A stretch of DNA of 64,000 bases, taken from positions 186,001 through 250,000 of the forward strand of contig NZ_JADWYR010000003.1 of the NCBI RefSeq assembly GCF_015831355.1, given 5' to 3'. The notes beneath the pieces are model-generated. The model saw only the letters and a list, made by a program, of their open reading frames with translations, had not been told where the DNA came from and searched no databases. The first letter of the stretch is position 1; the number at the start of each line of letters is the position of its first letter. Origin of the DNA: Panacibacter microcysteis (lineage in GTDB: Bacteria; Bacteroidota; Bacteroidia; Chitinophagales; Chitinophagaceae). Of this stretch, positions 15,800-24,302 are shown piece after piece. Made by a program: the position numbers and the translations under genes.

Positions 15800-15885
15800 A
15801 GCCCAAAGCCCCACAAAGAACCGAACGTACAAGTGAGTGACACAACCAAAGCTGCATAGCGTTACTGCTGCCTGTACCATTCATT
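15800..15885 (-). repeat. Intergenic repeat copy 6
   Basis: The core at 15827-15846 is of the TGAGTGACAC type. Read in the wrong frame it gives the peptide LCHSLVRS, which makes the false N-terminus of the RNase Z frame. Confidence 0.8.
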
Positions 15886-15909
15886 AACGAACTGTAATGC
15901 GGTAAAAAA

Positions 15910-15939
15910 TTGCGGGATTAAAAGGCTGCCTTATTTTTG
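15910..15939 (+). promoter_or_regulatory. Promoter: TTG, 19 nt, TATTTTTG
   Basis: TTG at 15910-15912 and TATTTTTG at 15932-15939 match the Bacteroidota -33 and -7 elements at the usual spacing. The predicted transcript begins near 15946, 8 nt before the TTG start codon of the glycosyltransferase. Confidence 0.5.
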
Positions 15940-15953
15940 GAAAAAATAGTTAA

Positions 15954-16982
15954 TTGGCTAATCCCACTGTTGCGGTCGTTATTCTTAATTACAATGGCAG
16001 TAATTACCTGGAAAGATTTCTACCATCGGTACTTGCATCGGTGTACGATAACATGACGGTGATTGTGGCCGACAATGCCTCTACGGATTTTTCCAGGGAA
16101 TTACTTGCGCAACGTTTTCCTGCAGTTGTGTTGATTACCCTTGATAAGAATTTTGGTTTTGCCGAAGGTTATAACCAGGCATTGCAACAAGTGCAGGCAG
16201 ATTATTATGTGTTGCTTAACTCTGATGTGGAAGTAACACCGGGATGGATAGGACCTGTTATTGATGTAATGGAAGCAGACAGTTCTGTTGCCGCCTGCCA
16301 GCCCAAGATATTATCGTACCATGAGCAGCACTTGTTTGAATATGCCGGGGCATCAGGCGGGTGGATCGATCATTTGGGTTATCCTTTCTCCAGGGGTCGC
16401 GTGTTTGAAGTGTGTGAGGCCGATAGGGGACAATATGATGATGTTACGGAAGTATTTTGGGCAAGTGGTGCTGCGATGTTTGTTCGGGCGCCGGTATTTC
16501 ATGAAGCCGGTGGTTTCGATGGTTCATTCTTTGCGCATATGGAAGAGATAGATCTGTGCTGGCGCATACAACTGATGGGGTATAAAATATGTTGTGTGCC
16601 GCAATCGGTGGTGTACCATATTGGTGGCGGCACATTGCCAAAAGGTAATACAAGAAAAGTGTACCTCAACTTTCGCAATAACCTCATTATGCTTGGTAAA
16701 AACCTGCCATGGACAGAAAAGTTGTGGAAGTTTCCTTTCCGTATTTTTTTAGATGCATTATTTGCATGGAAGAGCCTGTTATCCGGCTTTAGCGAATCTT
16801 TTGTGGCAGTGTTTAAAGCGCATCTTTCGGTAATGCGCTGGTGTATTACGGGCGGGCAGTACAGGACAAAAAATAAAAGGCCTATGAAAAGCCTGGGTGG
16901 AGTATACCGCGGCTCTATTATATGGAGCTACTTTATTGAAAAGAAAACACGTTTTTCAGAAATTGTTAAAAAGAACTTTTAA
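15954..16982 (+). CDS. Family 2 glycosyltransferase
   Basis: This 342-residue GT-A fold enzyme transfers a sugar from an NDP-sugar donor, probably to a surface glycan or lipid carrier. The N-terminal Rossmann-like unit begins VAVVILNYNG. The metal-binding DxD-like motif is NSDVEV with Asp91, and the acceptor-side motif is MEEIDLCWR near residue 205. Amphipathic helices at 245-290 may attach it to the inner membrane. Length and order resemble rhamnosyltransferase WbbL-type enzymes. The start codon is TTG at 15954, directly after an in-frame stop and just downstream of a good promoter; no ATG lies near. The sugar specificity is not known. Confidence 0.88.
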   Translation: MANPTVAVVILNYNGSNYLERFLPSVLASVYDNMTVIVADNASTDFSRELLAQRFPAVVLITLDKNFGFAEGYNQALQQVQADYYVLLNSDVEVTPGWIGPVIDVMEADSSVAACQPKILSYHEQHLFEYAGASGGWIDHLGYPFSRGRVFEVCEADRGQYDDVTEVFWASGAAMFVRAPVFHEAGGFDGSFFAHMEEIDLCWRIQLMGYKICCVPQSVVYHIGGGTLPKGNTRKVYLNFRNNLIMLGKNLPWTEKLWKFPFRIFLDALFAWKSLLSGFSESFVAVFKAHLSVMRWCITGGQYRTKNKRPMKSLGGVYRGSIIWSYFIEKKTRFSEIVKKNF

Positions 16983-17026
16983 TTATTTGACCCACAGCCT
17001 TATTTTTGCACAGCAATTTTTACAAT

Positions 17027-17245
17027 ATGTCACAGCAAGATTTACAGCACGAAGTTGAAAGCCACAAAGACAAGGAATTTGGATATAACTGGGTTACATC
17101 TTCACGCTTTCTTTTCTACATGCAGGTTTTTGTGGTGTTGGCTTTTTTATTGGGTGGTTGTTATAATTTATACCAGCACCGCTATAAAGGCAAACCGGAA
17201 GTAGAAGTGCCTGATAACACGTTGTATACACCGAAGTATAAATAA
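17027..17245 (+). CDS. Small single-pass membrane protein, 72 aa
   Basis: This 72-residue protein has a charged N-terminus (SQQDLQHEVESHKDKEF), one membrane segment at about residues 27-49 (FLFYMQVFVVLAFLLGGCYN) and a short basic, Pro-containing tail. A TATTTTTG box at 17001-17008 lies 18 nt before the ATG and supports this start rather than a TTG at 17006. It follows the glycosyltransferase by 44 nt and precedes two tRNA genes. No family is recognised. Confidence 0.6.
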   Translation: MSQQDLQHEVESHKDKEFGYNWVTSSRFLFYMQVFVVLAFLLGGCYNLYQHRYKGKPEVEVPDNTLYTPKYK

Positions 17246-17261
17246 AAAATTGGCAATAAAA

Positions 17262-17292
17262 TTTTGTGGTTTGCATCAGAGTCCTATTTTTG
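17262..17292 (+). promoter_or_regulatory. Promoter of the tRNA-Gly / tRNA-Leu unit
   Basis: TTTTG at 17262-17266, 18 nt of spacer and TATTTTTG at 17285-17292 match the Bacteroidota consensus. The tRNA-Gly 5' end is 33 nt downstream. Confidence 0.6.
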
Positions 17293-17324
17293 CACTCCCA
17301 AAAAACAAGTTCTTATAAAAAAAT

Positions 17325-17397
<73 letters not shown>

Positions 17398-17406
17398 CAG
17401 CAAAAG

Positions 17407-17432
17407 ATCCCGCTTTATGCGGGATTTTTTTT
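17407..17432 (+). terminator. Terminator-like hairpin between tRNA-Gly and tRNA-Leu
   Basis: The stem atcccgc/gcgggat has a 5-nt loop and is followed by eight T residues. tRNA-Leu begins 7 nt after it, so read-through or a processing role is possible. Confidence 0.75.
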
Positions 17433-17438
17433 CAGGTA

Positions 17439-17524
17439 GCCCCGGTGGTGGAATTGGTAGACACGCAGGACTTAAAATCCTGTTTGCAGCAATGCAAGTA
17501 ACGGTTCAACTCCGTTCCGGGGCA
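17439..17524 (+). tRNA. tRNA-Leu (anticodon TAA)
   Basis: This 86-nt class II tRNA has a long variable arm. The acceptor is GCCCCGG/CCGGGGC with discriminator A, and the anticodon loop CTTAAAA is centred on TAA. CCA is not encoded. Confidence 0.95.
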
Positions 17525-17531
17525 CATTTAC

Positions 17532-17558
17532 AGCCGATCAGAGATGATCGGCTTTTTT
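17532..17558 (+). terminator. Terminator after tRNA-Leu
   Basis: Stem agccgatca/tgatcggct with loop gaga is followed by six T residues, 8 nt past the tRNA end. Confidence 0.85.
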
Positions 17559-17563
17559 ATTTG

Positions 17564-17650
17564 GTGCCCGGCTGTAATACTTATGGCATCGTCCCTTGCG
17601 TCGCACACTTGTACTGCAGACCAATATTCAACAGCTCCGGACCGATTCTG
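17564..17650 (+). repeat. Intergenic repeat copy 7
   Basis: The core at 17595-17614 is of the GCGTCGCACAC type with the GGCATCG flank. The right end CAGCTCCGGACC is intact. The rest of the gap to 17903 holds no recognisable feature beyond AT-rich upstream sequence of fucP. Confidence 0.8.
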
Positions 17651-17903
17651 CCTTGGTCAGCCTTACTGCATCAGCAGCCAGGCAGTACAGTTGTAAACAC
17701 TACCCCCACTAACTTCACCACCAACGTTTTACAACAGCCGGAATGCTATAATCAGTATATTGTATGGCAGTAAAGCCTCCGTGGTAAAATAACTTTACAA
17801 AACGATAAAATAAGACCACGATGCTTACCGTAAAATTTCTTTCTTTGAAAAGAAAGCAGATGGAGCAAGCAGTAACTCTAACGACCAATCAATACAAACC
17901 AAC

Positions 17904-19160
17904 ATGCCAAAAAACAAGTACCTCATTCCGTTCATTCTTGTAACGTCTTTGTTTTTTTTATGGGCTTTCCTGCATAACCTCAATCCCATACTTATTCCGC
18001 ATTTAAAAAAAGCCTGCCAGTTAAGTGATACCCAGTCAGCATTTATTGATTCTGCCGTTTATCTTGGCTATTTTGTCATAGCTATTCCTGCAGGTTTGTT
18101 CATGCACAAATACGGCTACAAAAAAGGTATATTATTGGGGCTGGCGCTGTATGCTGCGGGCGCATTATTGTTCATACCCGCGGCTTCGGTACGCAGTTAT
18201 GCATTCTTTCTCTTCGCATTGTTTGTATCTGCCAGCGGCGCAACTTTCCTTGAAACAGTCGCCAATCCATACATCACCATACTTGGTCCTAAAGAAACCT
18301 CTGAGCAGCGGTTGAATTTTGCCCAGTCGTTCAATGGGGTAGGGGCGTTTCTTGCACCTATACTCGGCGGCATGTTTATACTTTCCGGTAAAGAATATTC
18401 TGATGTTGAGTTAAGCAGTATGAAGGCTGCAGGCACTTTGTTGACATACCTTCAATCAGAGGCAGATACCATTAAGATGCCCTACCTGGTTATGGGCTGC
18501 GTGGTTATTTTTATTTGCCTGCTCTTTGTATTTTCCAAACTACCCGAAGTAAAAACCAGCGATGTGGAAAGTCATACATCATTTTCGATGAATGTTTTTA
18601 AATACCCGCATGTAAAGTGGGCGGTTATAGGGGAGTTTTGTTACGTGGGTGCACAGGTGGGCGTTGGCAGCTTTTTTGTTCGCTATGCAAAATACATTAC
18701 AGATACACCTGAAAAGTTAGCTGCTCAATGGCTTGGTTATGCAATGGTTGGTTTTATGGTAGGCCGCTTTACAGGCACGTTTTTCATGAAGTATATAAAG
18801 CCGGCAAAACTGCTGAGCATTTATGCATTCATTAGTGTTCTGTTGTTAACGGTAGCGTTGCTCACCAAAGGCGAAATAGCCGTATATGCAGTAATGGCGG
18901 TACCCTTCTTTATGTCTATCATGTTCCCAACCATATTTGCGCTGGGCATTAAAGACCTTGGCGAAGAAACGAAAATTGCATCATCCTTTCTTGTAATGGC
19001 TATTATTGGTGGTGGCGTTGCACCGCTTATTATGGGTTACATATCTGATAAAACAGGTAGCATACAGTGGGCATACATTGTGCCATTGTTATGCTTTGCA
19101 TATATCTTATTCTTTGGCTTAAAAGGTCATAAGGTTAAACAACAGGAATTAACAGTATGA
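17904..19160 (+). CDS. fucP: L-fucose:proton symporter (FucP-type MFS transporter)
   Basis: This 418-residue inner-membrane transporter of the major facilitator superfamily has about 12 hydrophobic segments. FucP features are visible: an early FLWAFLHNLNPILIPHLKKA stretch, FLETVANPYITILGP with the proton-linked region, and NFAQSFNGVGAFLAPILGG. It would import L-fucose, and FucP relatives also carry L-galactose and D-arabinose. It heads the sugar locus and overlaps the mutarotase gene by 4 nt (ATGA), so the two are translationally coupled. Length is close to the E. coli protein (438 aa). Confidence 0.92.
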   Translation: MPKNKYLIPFILVTSLFFLWAFLHNLNPILIPHLKKACQLSDTQSAFIDSAVYLGYFVIAIPAGLFMHKYGYKKGILLGLALYAAGALLFIPAASVRSYAFFLFALFVSASGATFLETVANPYITILGPKETSEQRLNFAQSFNGVGAFLAPILGGMFILSGKEYSDVELSSMKAAGTLLTYLQSEADTIKMPYLVMGCVVIFICLLFVFSKLPEVKTSDVESHTSFSMNVFKYPHVKWAVIGEFCYVGAQVGVGSFFVRYAKYITDTPEKLAAQWLGYAMVGFMVGRFTGTFFMKYIKPAKLLSIYAFISVLLLTVALLTKGEIAVYAVMAVPFFMSIMFPTIFALGIKDLGEETKIASSFLVMAIIGGGVAPLIMGYISDKTGSIQWAYIVPLLCFAYILFFGLKGHKVKQQELTV

Positions 19161-19498
19161 AAAAACTCTGTCTTGCATTAGATCTTAAAGATGACGCGCA
19201 ACTGATCAGTGAATATGAAAATTATCACCGCGCCGTATGGCCCGACATTGTTGCCAGTATTACAGATGCGGGAATTACGGGAATGGAAATCTACCGCGTA
19301 GGCAACCGGCTTTTTATGATAATGGAAACTACCGACAACTTTTCTTTTGCATCTAAAGCGGCTGCCGATGCAGACAATGCAAAAGTGCAGGAATGGGAAA
19401 CTTTAATGTGGAAATACCAACAGGCCCTGCCTGTGGCGAAAGAGGGAGAGAAGTGGCTGCTGATGGATAAGATATTTGATTTAAAAGAGTACGGATAA
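19157..19498 (+). CDS. L-fucose/L-rhamnose mutarotase (RhaM family)
   Basis: This 113-residue ferredoxin-like protein belongs to the RhaM family, which interconverts the alpha and beta anomers of 6-deoxyhexoses. The signature YHRAVWPDI with its His and Trp near residues 23-28 and the C-terminal WETLMWKYQ and WLLMDKIFDL blocks fit. Placed directly behind fucP, it should supply the correct anomer of L-fucose to the dehydrogenase. It overlaps fucP by 4 nt. The alternative, an L-rhamnose role, is unlikely since no rhamnose gene is near. Confidence 0.88.
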   Translation: MKKLCLALDLKDDAQLISEYENYHRAVWPDIVASITDAGITGMEIYRVGNRLFMIMETTDNFSFASKAAADADNAKVQEWETLMWKYQQALPVAKEGEKWLLMDKIFDLKEYG

Positions 19499-19544
19499 AT
19501 ATTATTGTCCGATTGCAGGGAGACCTGCCTGGTATAAAATACGC

Positions 19545-19636
19545 TGTTACGTCCGGAGCAGTTGAATAATGTTCTGTTGCACAAGAGTGCGACGCAACAG
19601 AAGCCTGATAGTAATTCAATTGCCCTGGCTCATAAA
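19545..19636 (-). repeat. Intergenic repeat copy 8
   Basis: The core at 19579-19598 is of the GAGTGCGACGC type. The right end GGCTCATAAAAATAAAA and left GTCCGGAGCAGTTGAATAATGTTC are kept. It separates two genes of one sugar locus without breaking them. Confidence 0.8.
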
Positions 19637-19647
19637 AATAAAAAATA

Positions 19648-20412
19648 ATGTTTAGTTTAAAAGATAAGCATGCAGTAGTAACGGGCGGTGGTAGTGGAAT
19701 TGGCCGGGCTGTATGCCAGTTATTTGGCAGGCAGGGGGCTATCGTTCATGTAGTAGACATCAGTCAGGAAGCTGCTGACCAATGTGCGCTGCAGATAACC
19801 GTTGAAGGCGGGCAGGCAATGGCGCATGCCTGTGATGTAACCAGCCAGCAGCAGGTAATAGCACTGATGCAATCAATCGGCAGGGTGCATATCCTGGTAA
19901 ATAGTGCCGGAGTATCGCACATAGGCCGTGCAGACAATACGGCGGAGGAGGACTTTGACCGCATTTACAAGGTGAATGTAAAAGGTGTTTACAACTGTCT
20001 GCACGCGGTTGTTCCCGTTATGAAACAGCAAGGCGGTGGCGTTATACTAAATATGTGTTCTGTAGCTGCATTTGTAGGGCTGCAGGATCGTTTTGCCTAT
20101 TCAATGAGCAAGGGTGCCGTAAGTGCTATGACATTATCTGTAGCAAAAGATTATGTAAAAGATAATATCCGCTGCAACTCTGTTTCGCCGGGTCGTGTGC
20201 ATACGCCGTTTGTAGATGGCTTCCTGGCCAAAAACTATCCCGGCCGGGAACAGGAAATGTTTGAAAAATTATCGCAGACCCAACCTATTGGCCGGATGGG
20301 TAAGCCCCATGAGATAGCAGCGATCATTCTTTTCCTCTGTAGTGATGAAGCGTCTTTTATAACCGGTACAGATTACCCGATTGACGGTGGATTTATAAGG
20401 TTGAATACTTAG
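19648..20412 (+). CDS. SDR dehydrogenase, probable 2-keto-3-deoxy-L-fuconate dehydrogenase
   Basis: This 254-residue short-chain dehydrogenase has the NAD-binding TGGGSGIG at residues 11-18, NSAGVS near 90, and catalytic Tyr and Lys in the FAYSMSKGAVSA stretch near 150. The C-terminal TGTDYPIDGGF is the classical SDR end. Next to a FAH-family hydrolase and a fuconolactonase, the likeliest role is oxidation of 2-keto-3-deoxy-L-fuconate to the 2,4-diketo acid. That assignment comes from context, since SDR sequence alone does not give the substrate. It begins the run of genes up to 22937 with short gaps or overlaps. Confidence 0.75.
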   Translation: MFSLKDKHAVVTGGGSGIGRAVCQLFGRQGAIVHVVDISQEAADQCALQITVEGGQAMAHACDVTSQQQVIALMQSIGRVHILVNSAGVSHIGRADNTAEEDFDRIYKVNVKGVYNCLHAVVPVMKQQGGGVILNMCSVAAFVGLQDRFAYSMSKGAVSAMTLSVAKDYVKDNIRCNSVSPGRVHTPFVDGFLAKNYPGREQEMFEKLSQTQPIGRMGKPHEIAAIILFLCSDEASFITGTDYPIDGGFIRLNT

Positions 20413-20462
20413 CGGATGGTTAAGAAAAGAAGCATTTTTATAGCAGCAAAAAATAGTTAGTC

Positions 20463-21320
20463 ATGAAACTGATACGTTTTGGAGCATTCAATAATGAACA
20501 AACAGGCATAGCTGTTGGTGATAAGTTATACGATACATCAGCTTTTGGAGAAGATTATAACGAACACTTTTTTGAAACCGATGGCCTGGCACGTTTGCAG
20601 CAATTTTTAGATGAACACCAGCCTGCATTGCCCGAAATACCTGCGGGCACCAGGCTTGGCAGCCCTGTTGCAAGACCTTCCAAGATTATTTGCATAGGCC
20701 TCAATTATGCCGACCATGCAAAAGAGACAGGTGCCACACCGCCGGCAGAGCCAGTTATATTCATGAAATCTACTACGGCGCTGGTTGGACCAAATGATAA
20801 TATTGTTATACCGAAAGATTCTGAGAAAACCGATTGGGAGGTAGAACTGGCTGTTGTGATCGGCAAAAAAGCCAGTTATGTGTCAGAATCAGCAGCAATG
20901 GACTATGTGGCCGGCTACGTACTACACAATGATGTAAGCGAGAGAGCATTCCAGCTAGAGCGTGGCGGCACATGGGACAAAGGCAAAGGCTGTGATACCT
21001 TCGCGCCGCTTGGGCCTTACATGGTAACAAAAGATGAAGTGGATGATATAGACAATCTACGGCTTTGGTTATCTGTGAACGGAAAAAAAATGCAGGATGG
21101 TACAACTGCCAATCTCATTTTCAGGATACCACACATCATTGCCTATACAAGCCAGTTTATGACCTTACTACCCGGAGATATTATCTCTACCGGAACACCT
21201 GCCGGCGTGGGGCTTGGTATGAACCCCCAGGTATATTTAAAGGCAGGAGATGTTGTTGAACTGGGCATCGATGGCCTTGGTACTGCAAAACAAAACGTAG
21301 TTGCATATGGCGCGTATTGA
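20463..21320 (+). CDS. FAH-family hydrolase, probable 2,4-diketo-3-deoxy-L-fuconate hydrolase
   Basis: This 285-residue fumarylacetoacetate hydrolase family member cleaves C-C bonds of diketo acids. Family marks include IICIGLNYADHAKETG near residue 75, the metal ligands in DWEVELAVVIG and VSERAFQLERGGTWDKGKGCDTFAPLGP. In the oxidative L-fucose pathway this type of enzyme yields pyruvate and L-lactate. The gene ends inside the lactonase gene (14-nt overlap), which indicates coupled translation. Confidence 0.85.
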   Translation: MKLIRFGAFNNEQTGIAVGDKLYDTSAFGEDYNEHFFETDGLARLQQFLDEHQPALPEIPAGTRLGSPVARPSKIICIGLNYADHAKETGATPPAEPVIFMKSTTALVGPNDNIVIPKDSEKTDWEVELAVVIGKKASYVSESAAMDYVAGYVLHNDVSERAFQLERGGTWDKGKGCDTFAPLGPYMVTKDEVDDIDNLRLWLSVNGKKMQDGTTANLIFRIPHIIAYTSQFMTLLPGDIISTGTPAGVGLGMNPQVYLKAGDVVELGIDGLGTAKQNVVAYGAY

Positions 21321-22137
21321 TGCACACCAGCACTTTTGGTTGTATAATAAGGAACGCCATGCGTGGATCAATGATGATATGCAAACGATCCGGCAGGATT
21401 TTATGCCTGCCAGCCTGCTGCCTGTTCTTGAGCAACATCATATAGATGGTTGTGTGCTGGTGCAGGTAGACCAGTCGCTGGCCGAAAATGATTTTCAACT
21501 GGCCAATGCCGCTGCACACGATTTTATAAAAGGTGTTGTAGGCTGGGCAGACCTGCAGTCAGCCGCTGTGGAAGAGCAGTTGCAATATTACCGGCAACAT
21601 CCGAAAATGAAAGGCTTTCGGCATATTTTGCAGGGCGAGACAGACAGGGCTTTGATGTTGAAACCTGCTTTCAGGAACGGCATCAGCAAGCTGCAAAAGT
21701 ACCGATACACTTACGATATACTCATTTTCCCCGACCAGTTGTCTTATGCGTATGAGCTGGTAAAAGAATTTCCCGGGCAGCTTTTTGTAATAGACCATAT
21801 AGCCAAGCCATACATCAAAGACAGGAAAATAGACGACTGGAAAAAAGATATACAACAATTCAAACACTGCGAGCATGTTTATTGCAAGCTGTCCGGCATG
21901 GTTACAGAAGCAAACTGGCAGCAGTGGGAGTACGAAGATTTTGTACCATATCTTGATGTGGTGACAGAAACATTTGGCACAAAACGCATCATGTTTGGTT
22001 CAGACTGGCCGGTTTGCCTGGTAGCAGCCGATTATGGCAGGATGCTCAGCATAGTAACCCGTTATTTTTCCGCTTTTTCCGCCGCTGAGCAGGATGATTT
22101 TTTTGGCAATAACGCAACAACTTTTTACAACTTATAA
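21307..22137 (+). CDS. Amidohydrolase, probable L-fuconolactonase
   Basis: This 276-residue amidohydrolase-2 family TIM barrel opens with RIDAHQHFW, whose two His bind metal, and has the late catalytic Asp in MFGSDWPVC. The family includes L-fucono-1,5-lactone and L-rhamnono-lactone hydrolases, and some members also open L-galactonolactone. The ATG at 21307 is preferred to a TTG at 21301. It overlaps the upstream gene by 14 nt and is followed after 11 nt by the second SDR gene, so dehydrogenase and lactonase form consecutive steps. Confidence 0.85.
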   Translation: MARIDAHQHFWLYNKERHAWINDDMQTIRQDFMPASLLPVLEQHHIDGCVLVQVDQSLAENDFQLANAAAHDFIKGVVGWADLQSAAVEEQLQYYRQHPKMKGFRHILQGETDRALMLKPAFRNGISKLQKYRYTYDILIFPDQLSYAYELVKEFPGQLFVIDHIAKPYIKDRKIDDWKKDIQQFKHCEHVYCKLSGMVTEANWQQWEYEDFVPYLDVVTETFGTKRIMFGSDWPVCLVAADYGRMLSIVTRYFSAFSAAEQDDFFGNNATTFYNL

Positions 22138-22148
22138 GTACAACGTCT

Positions 22149-22937
22149 ATGGATCTGCAATTAAAAGATAAAGTCATCATTGTTACAGGTGGTGCAAAAG
22201 GTATAGGTGAGGGTATTGTAAAAGTTCTTGCTGCAGAAGGAGCCATTCCTGTAATCATCGGCAGAAATGAAAATGACAACATGCAAACCGTTGAGGCCGT
22301 AAAGGCAGCAGGTGGTAACGCTTACGAGTTTGTGGCCGAGTTAACCGAGCCTCTTGCCTGTAAGCAGGCGGTAGATGCTGTAGTAAAAAAGTTTGGTAAA
22401 ATTGATGGTCTTGTAAACAATGCCGGTGTAAATGATGGCGTAAACCTGGAGCATGGTACGTATGAAAGATTTATGGCATCGCTGCATAAAAATGTGGTGC
22501 ATTATTACCTGATGGCGCATCATGCATTGCCCGAGCTTATCAGGAGCAAAGGAGCCATTGTAAACATCACTTCCAAAACGGCTGAAACAGGCCAGGGCGG
22601 CACCTCTGCGTATGCTGCGGCAAACGGCGCACGCAATGCGCTTACCAGGGAGTGGGCGGTAGAGTTGCTCAAGTACGGCATTCGTGTAAATGCCATTGTT
22701 GTAGCCGAATGCTGGACGCCGCTTTACGAAAGCTGGATAAAAACACTGCCAAACCCCGATGAGAAACTACAGGAGATCGTTTCTAAAATTCCACTGGAAA
22801 ACCGTATGACCACCGCAGAAGAAATTGCCAATACAACTGTATTCCTGTTGTCGCAGCGCTCAAGCCATACAACCGGGCAGTTAATACATGTAGATGGTGG
22901 TTACACCCATTTAGACAGGGCACTTGCCAATGCGTAG
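22149..22937 (+). CDS. SDR protein, probable L-fucose dehydrogenase, catalytic Lys replaced by Asn
   Basis: This 262-residue short-chain dehydrogenase begins MDLQLKDKVIIVTGGAKGIG, like known L-fucose dehydrogenases, with NNAGVN at 90-95, Ser142 and Tyr155. At the position of the catalytic Lys (YxxxK) it has Asn159 (codon 22623-22625, YAAANGA). The rest of the active-site region (TREWAVELLKYGIRVNAI) is intact, so the gene is not decayed. Activity may use another proton relay or a different reaction. From context it should oxidise L-fucose, and perhaps L-galactose, to the lactone. Repeat copy 9 follows. Confidence 0.75.
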   Translation: MDLQLKDKVIIVTGGAKGIGEGIVKVLAAEGAIPVIIGRNENDNMQTVEAVKAAGGNAYEFVAELTEPLACKQAVDAVVKKFGKIDGLVNNAGVNDGVNLEHGTYERFMASLHKNVVHYYLMAHHALPELIRSKGAIVNITSKTAETGQGGTSAYAAANGARNALTREWAVELLKYGIRVNAIVVAECWTPLYESWIKTLPNPDEKLQEIVSKIPLENRMTTAEEIANTTVFLLSQRSSHTTGQLIHVDGGYTHLDRALANA

Positions 22938-22947
22938 AAAAATGATG

Positions 22948-23020
22948 GACCCGGCTGCAGCACTGCTATGAAGCTTCGTTGCGTCGCACTCTTGTACGTT
23001 TGGTTCTTTATGCAGCAAAG
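22948..23020 (+). repeat. Intergenic repeat copy 9
   Basis: The core at 22978-22997 is of the GCGTCGCACTC type with the ATGAAGC flank. It faces copy 10 across about 150 bp in the gap between the SDR and zinc dehydrogenase genes. Confidence 0.8.
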
Positions 23021-23124
23021 CGAAGAGCTAAGCGTAACAACAATGCTGAAGATGTTGAGAAAGCGTTTTAAGTTGCTGTTTGCCTGGCCGCTTTGTACAG
23101 GGTAATATAAACAGAACGTGTTGC

Positions 23125-23195
23125 ACCTTGCTGAAGCGCTTGTTGCAGTACAAGTGAGTGACACAACAGGTGCCGATAGTAGCAATGCAGTTAAG
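23125..23195 (-). repeat. Intergenic repeat copy 10
   Basis: The core at 23148-23167 is of the TGAGTGACAC type, inverted relative to copy 9. Confidence 0.8.
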
Positions 23196-23282
23196 TTCAT
23201 TATCATATTAATATTGGTGTATCACTACAACAGTTTGTGTGCATACACCCGGCAATTTCCCATTCAATCTCACCAGTAATCA

Positions 23283-24302
23283 ATGTACTATATGACAGCT
23301 TTAGTGTGTACCAAGCCCGGCTTTTTCGAATACAGGGAAACTGATATGCCCATATTAGAGGACGGGCAGGTTTTACTAAAGATCAGGCGTATTGGTATTT
23401 GCGGTACAGACCTCCATGCGTTTGAAGGCACGCAGCCTTACTTCTCTTATCCCCGCATACTGGGGCACGAACTTGCAGCAGAAGTGGTACATACAGCCGC
23501 TATATACAGGGCCGGCGACGAGGTTACTATTATTCCGTATTTCAATTGTGGTAATTGTATCGCATGCAACAGCGGTAAACCAAACTGTTGTGTAAGCATG
23601 CAGGTAGCCGGTGTACATACCGATGGTGGTATGCGGGAATATTTTGCTGTGCCTGCAACCGCAATTGTAACCGGGCAGGGCCTCTCACTCGATCAACTGG
23701 CGCTGGCAGAGCCCCTGGCTATTGGCGCCCATGCAATCAGGAGAGCAAATGTGCAGCCCGGTGAACATGTATTGGTTATTGGTGCCGGCCCAATAGGACT
23801 GGCTACAATGGCATTTGCAAAAATTGCCGGTGCCACAGTTATTGCGGCAGATGTAAATGCCCAACGCCTGCGGTTTTGTGATGAGCAGTTGGGTATACCG
23901 CATATTGTTAATGTATCTGCACAGGATATTAACGGCCGTTTAAAAGAAATTACGCATAATAACATGCCTTCCGTAGTGATAGATGCTACGGGCAACCTGA
24001 AAGCGATCAATGGTGGTTTTAGTTATATAGCACATGGTGGCCGGTACGTATTGGTGGGATTGCAAAAAGGCGACATTGGGTTTTCTCACCCCGAATTTCA
24101 CAAGCGCGAAGCCACTTTAATGAGCAGCCGCAACGCAACCCGTGAGGACTTTGACCACGTAATACAATGTATACAACAGCAACTGGTAAAACCCGAAGCT
24201 TTTATTACGCACCGCGCAGCTTTTGGCGAAGTGAAAGAACAGTTCAGTTCGTGGCTGCAACCCGGCAATGCTGTGATAAAAGCAATGGTAGAATTGTATT
24301 AG
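23283..24302 (+). CDS. Zinc-dependent alcohol dehydrogenase, L-galactonate/L-idonate 5-dehydrogenase-like
   Basis: This 339-residue medium-chain dehydrogenase has the catalytic zinc site in GICGTDLH and GHELAAEV. A structural zinc site of four Cys is spread over NCGNCIACNSGKPNCC, and the Rossmann motif is VIGAGPIG near residue 165. Its pattern resembles polyol and aldonate dehydrogenases such as LgoD/YjjN, which oxidises L-galactonate to D-tagaturonate. With UxaB and UxaA downstream, that reaction would feed straight into altronate and then 2-keto-3-deoxygluconate. The substrate is inferred from this order. The start at 23283 (MYYMTALVC) could instead be the ATG at 23292. Confidence 0.75.
   Translation: MYYMTALVCTKPGFFEYRETDMPILEDGQVLLKIRRIGICGTDLHAFEGTQPYFSYPRILGHELAAEVVHTAAIYRAGDEVTIIPYFNCGNCIACNSGKPNCCVSMQVAGVHTDGGMREYFAVPATAIVTGQGLSLDQLALAEPLAIGAHAIRRANVQPGEHVLVIGAGPIGLATMAFAKIAGATVIAADVNAQRLRFCDEQLGIPHIVNVSAQDINGRLKEITHNNMPSVVIDATGNLKAINGGFSYIAHGGRYVLVGLQKGDIGFSHPEFHKREATLMSSRNATREDFDHVIQCIQQQLVKPEAFITHRAAFGEVKEQFSSWLQPGNAVIKAMVELY

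Noticed and set aside
17407-17558. The two tRNA-associated hairpins as an integration site (attB)
   Set aside because: No duplicated tRNA 3' end or integrase is present; the hairpins are ordinary terminators.
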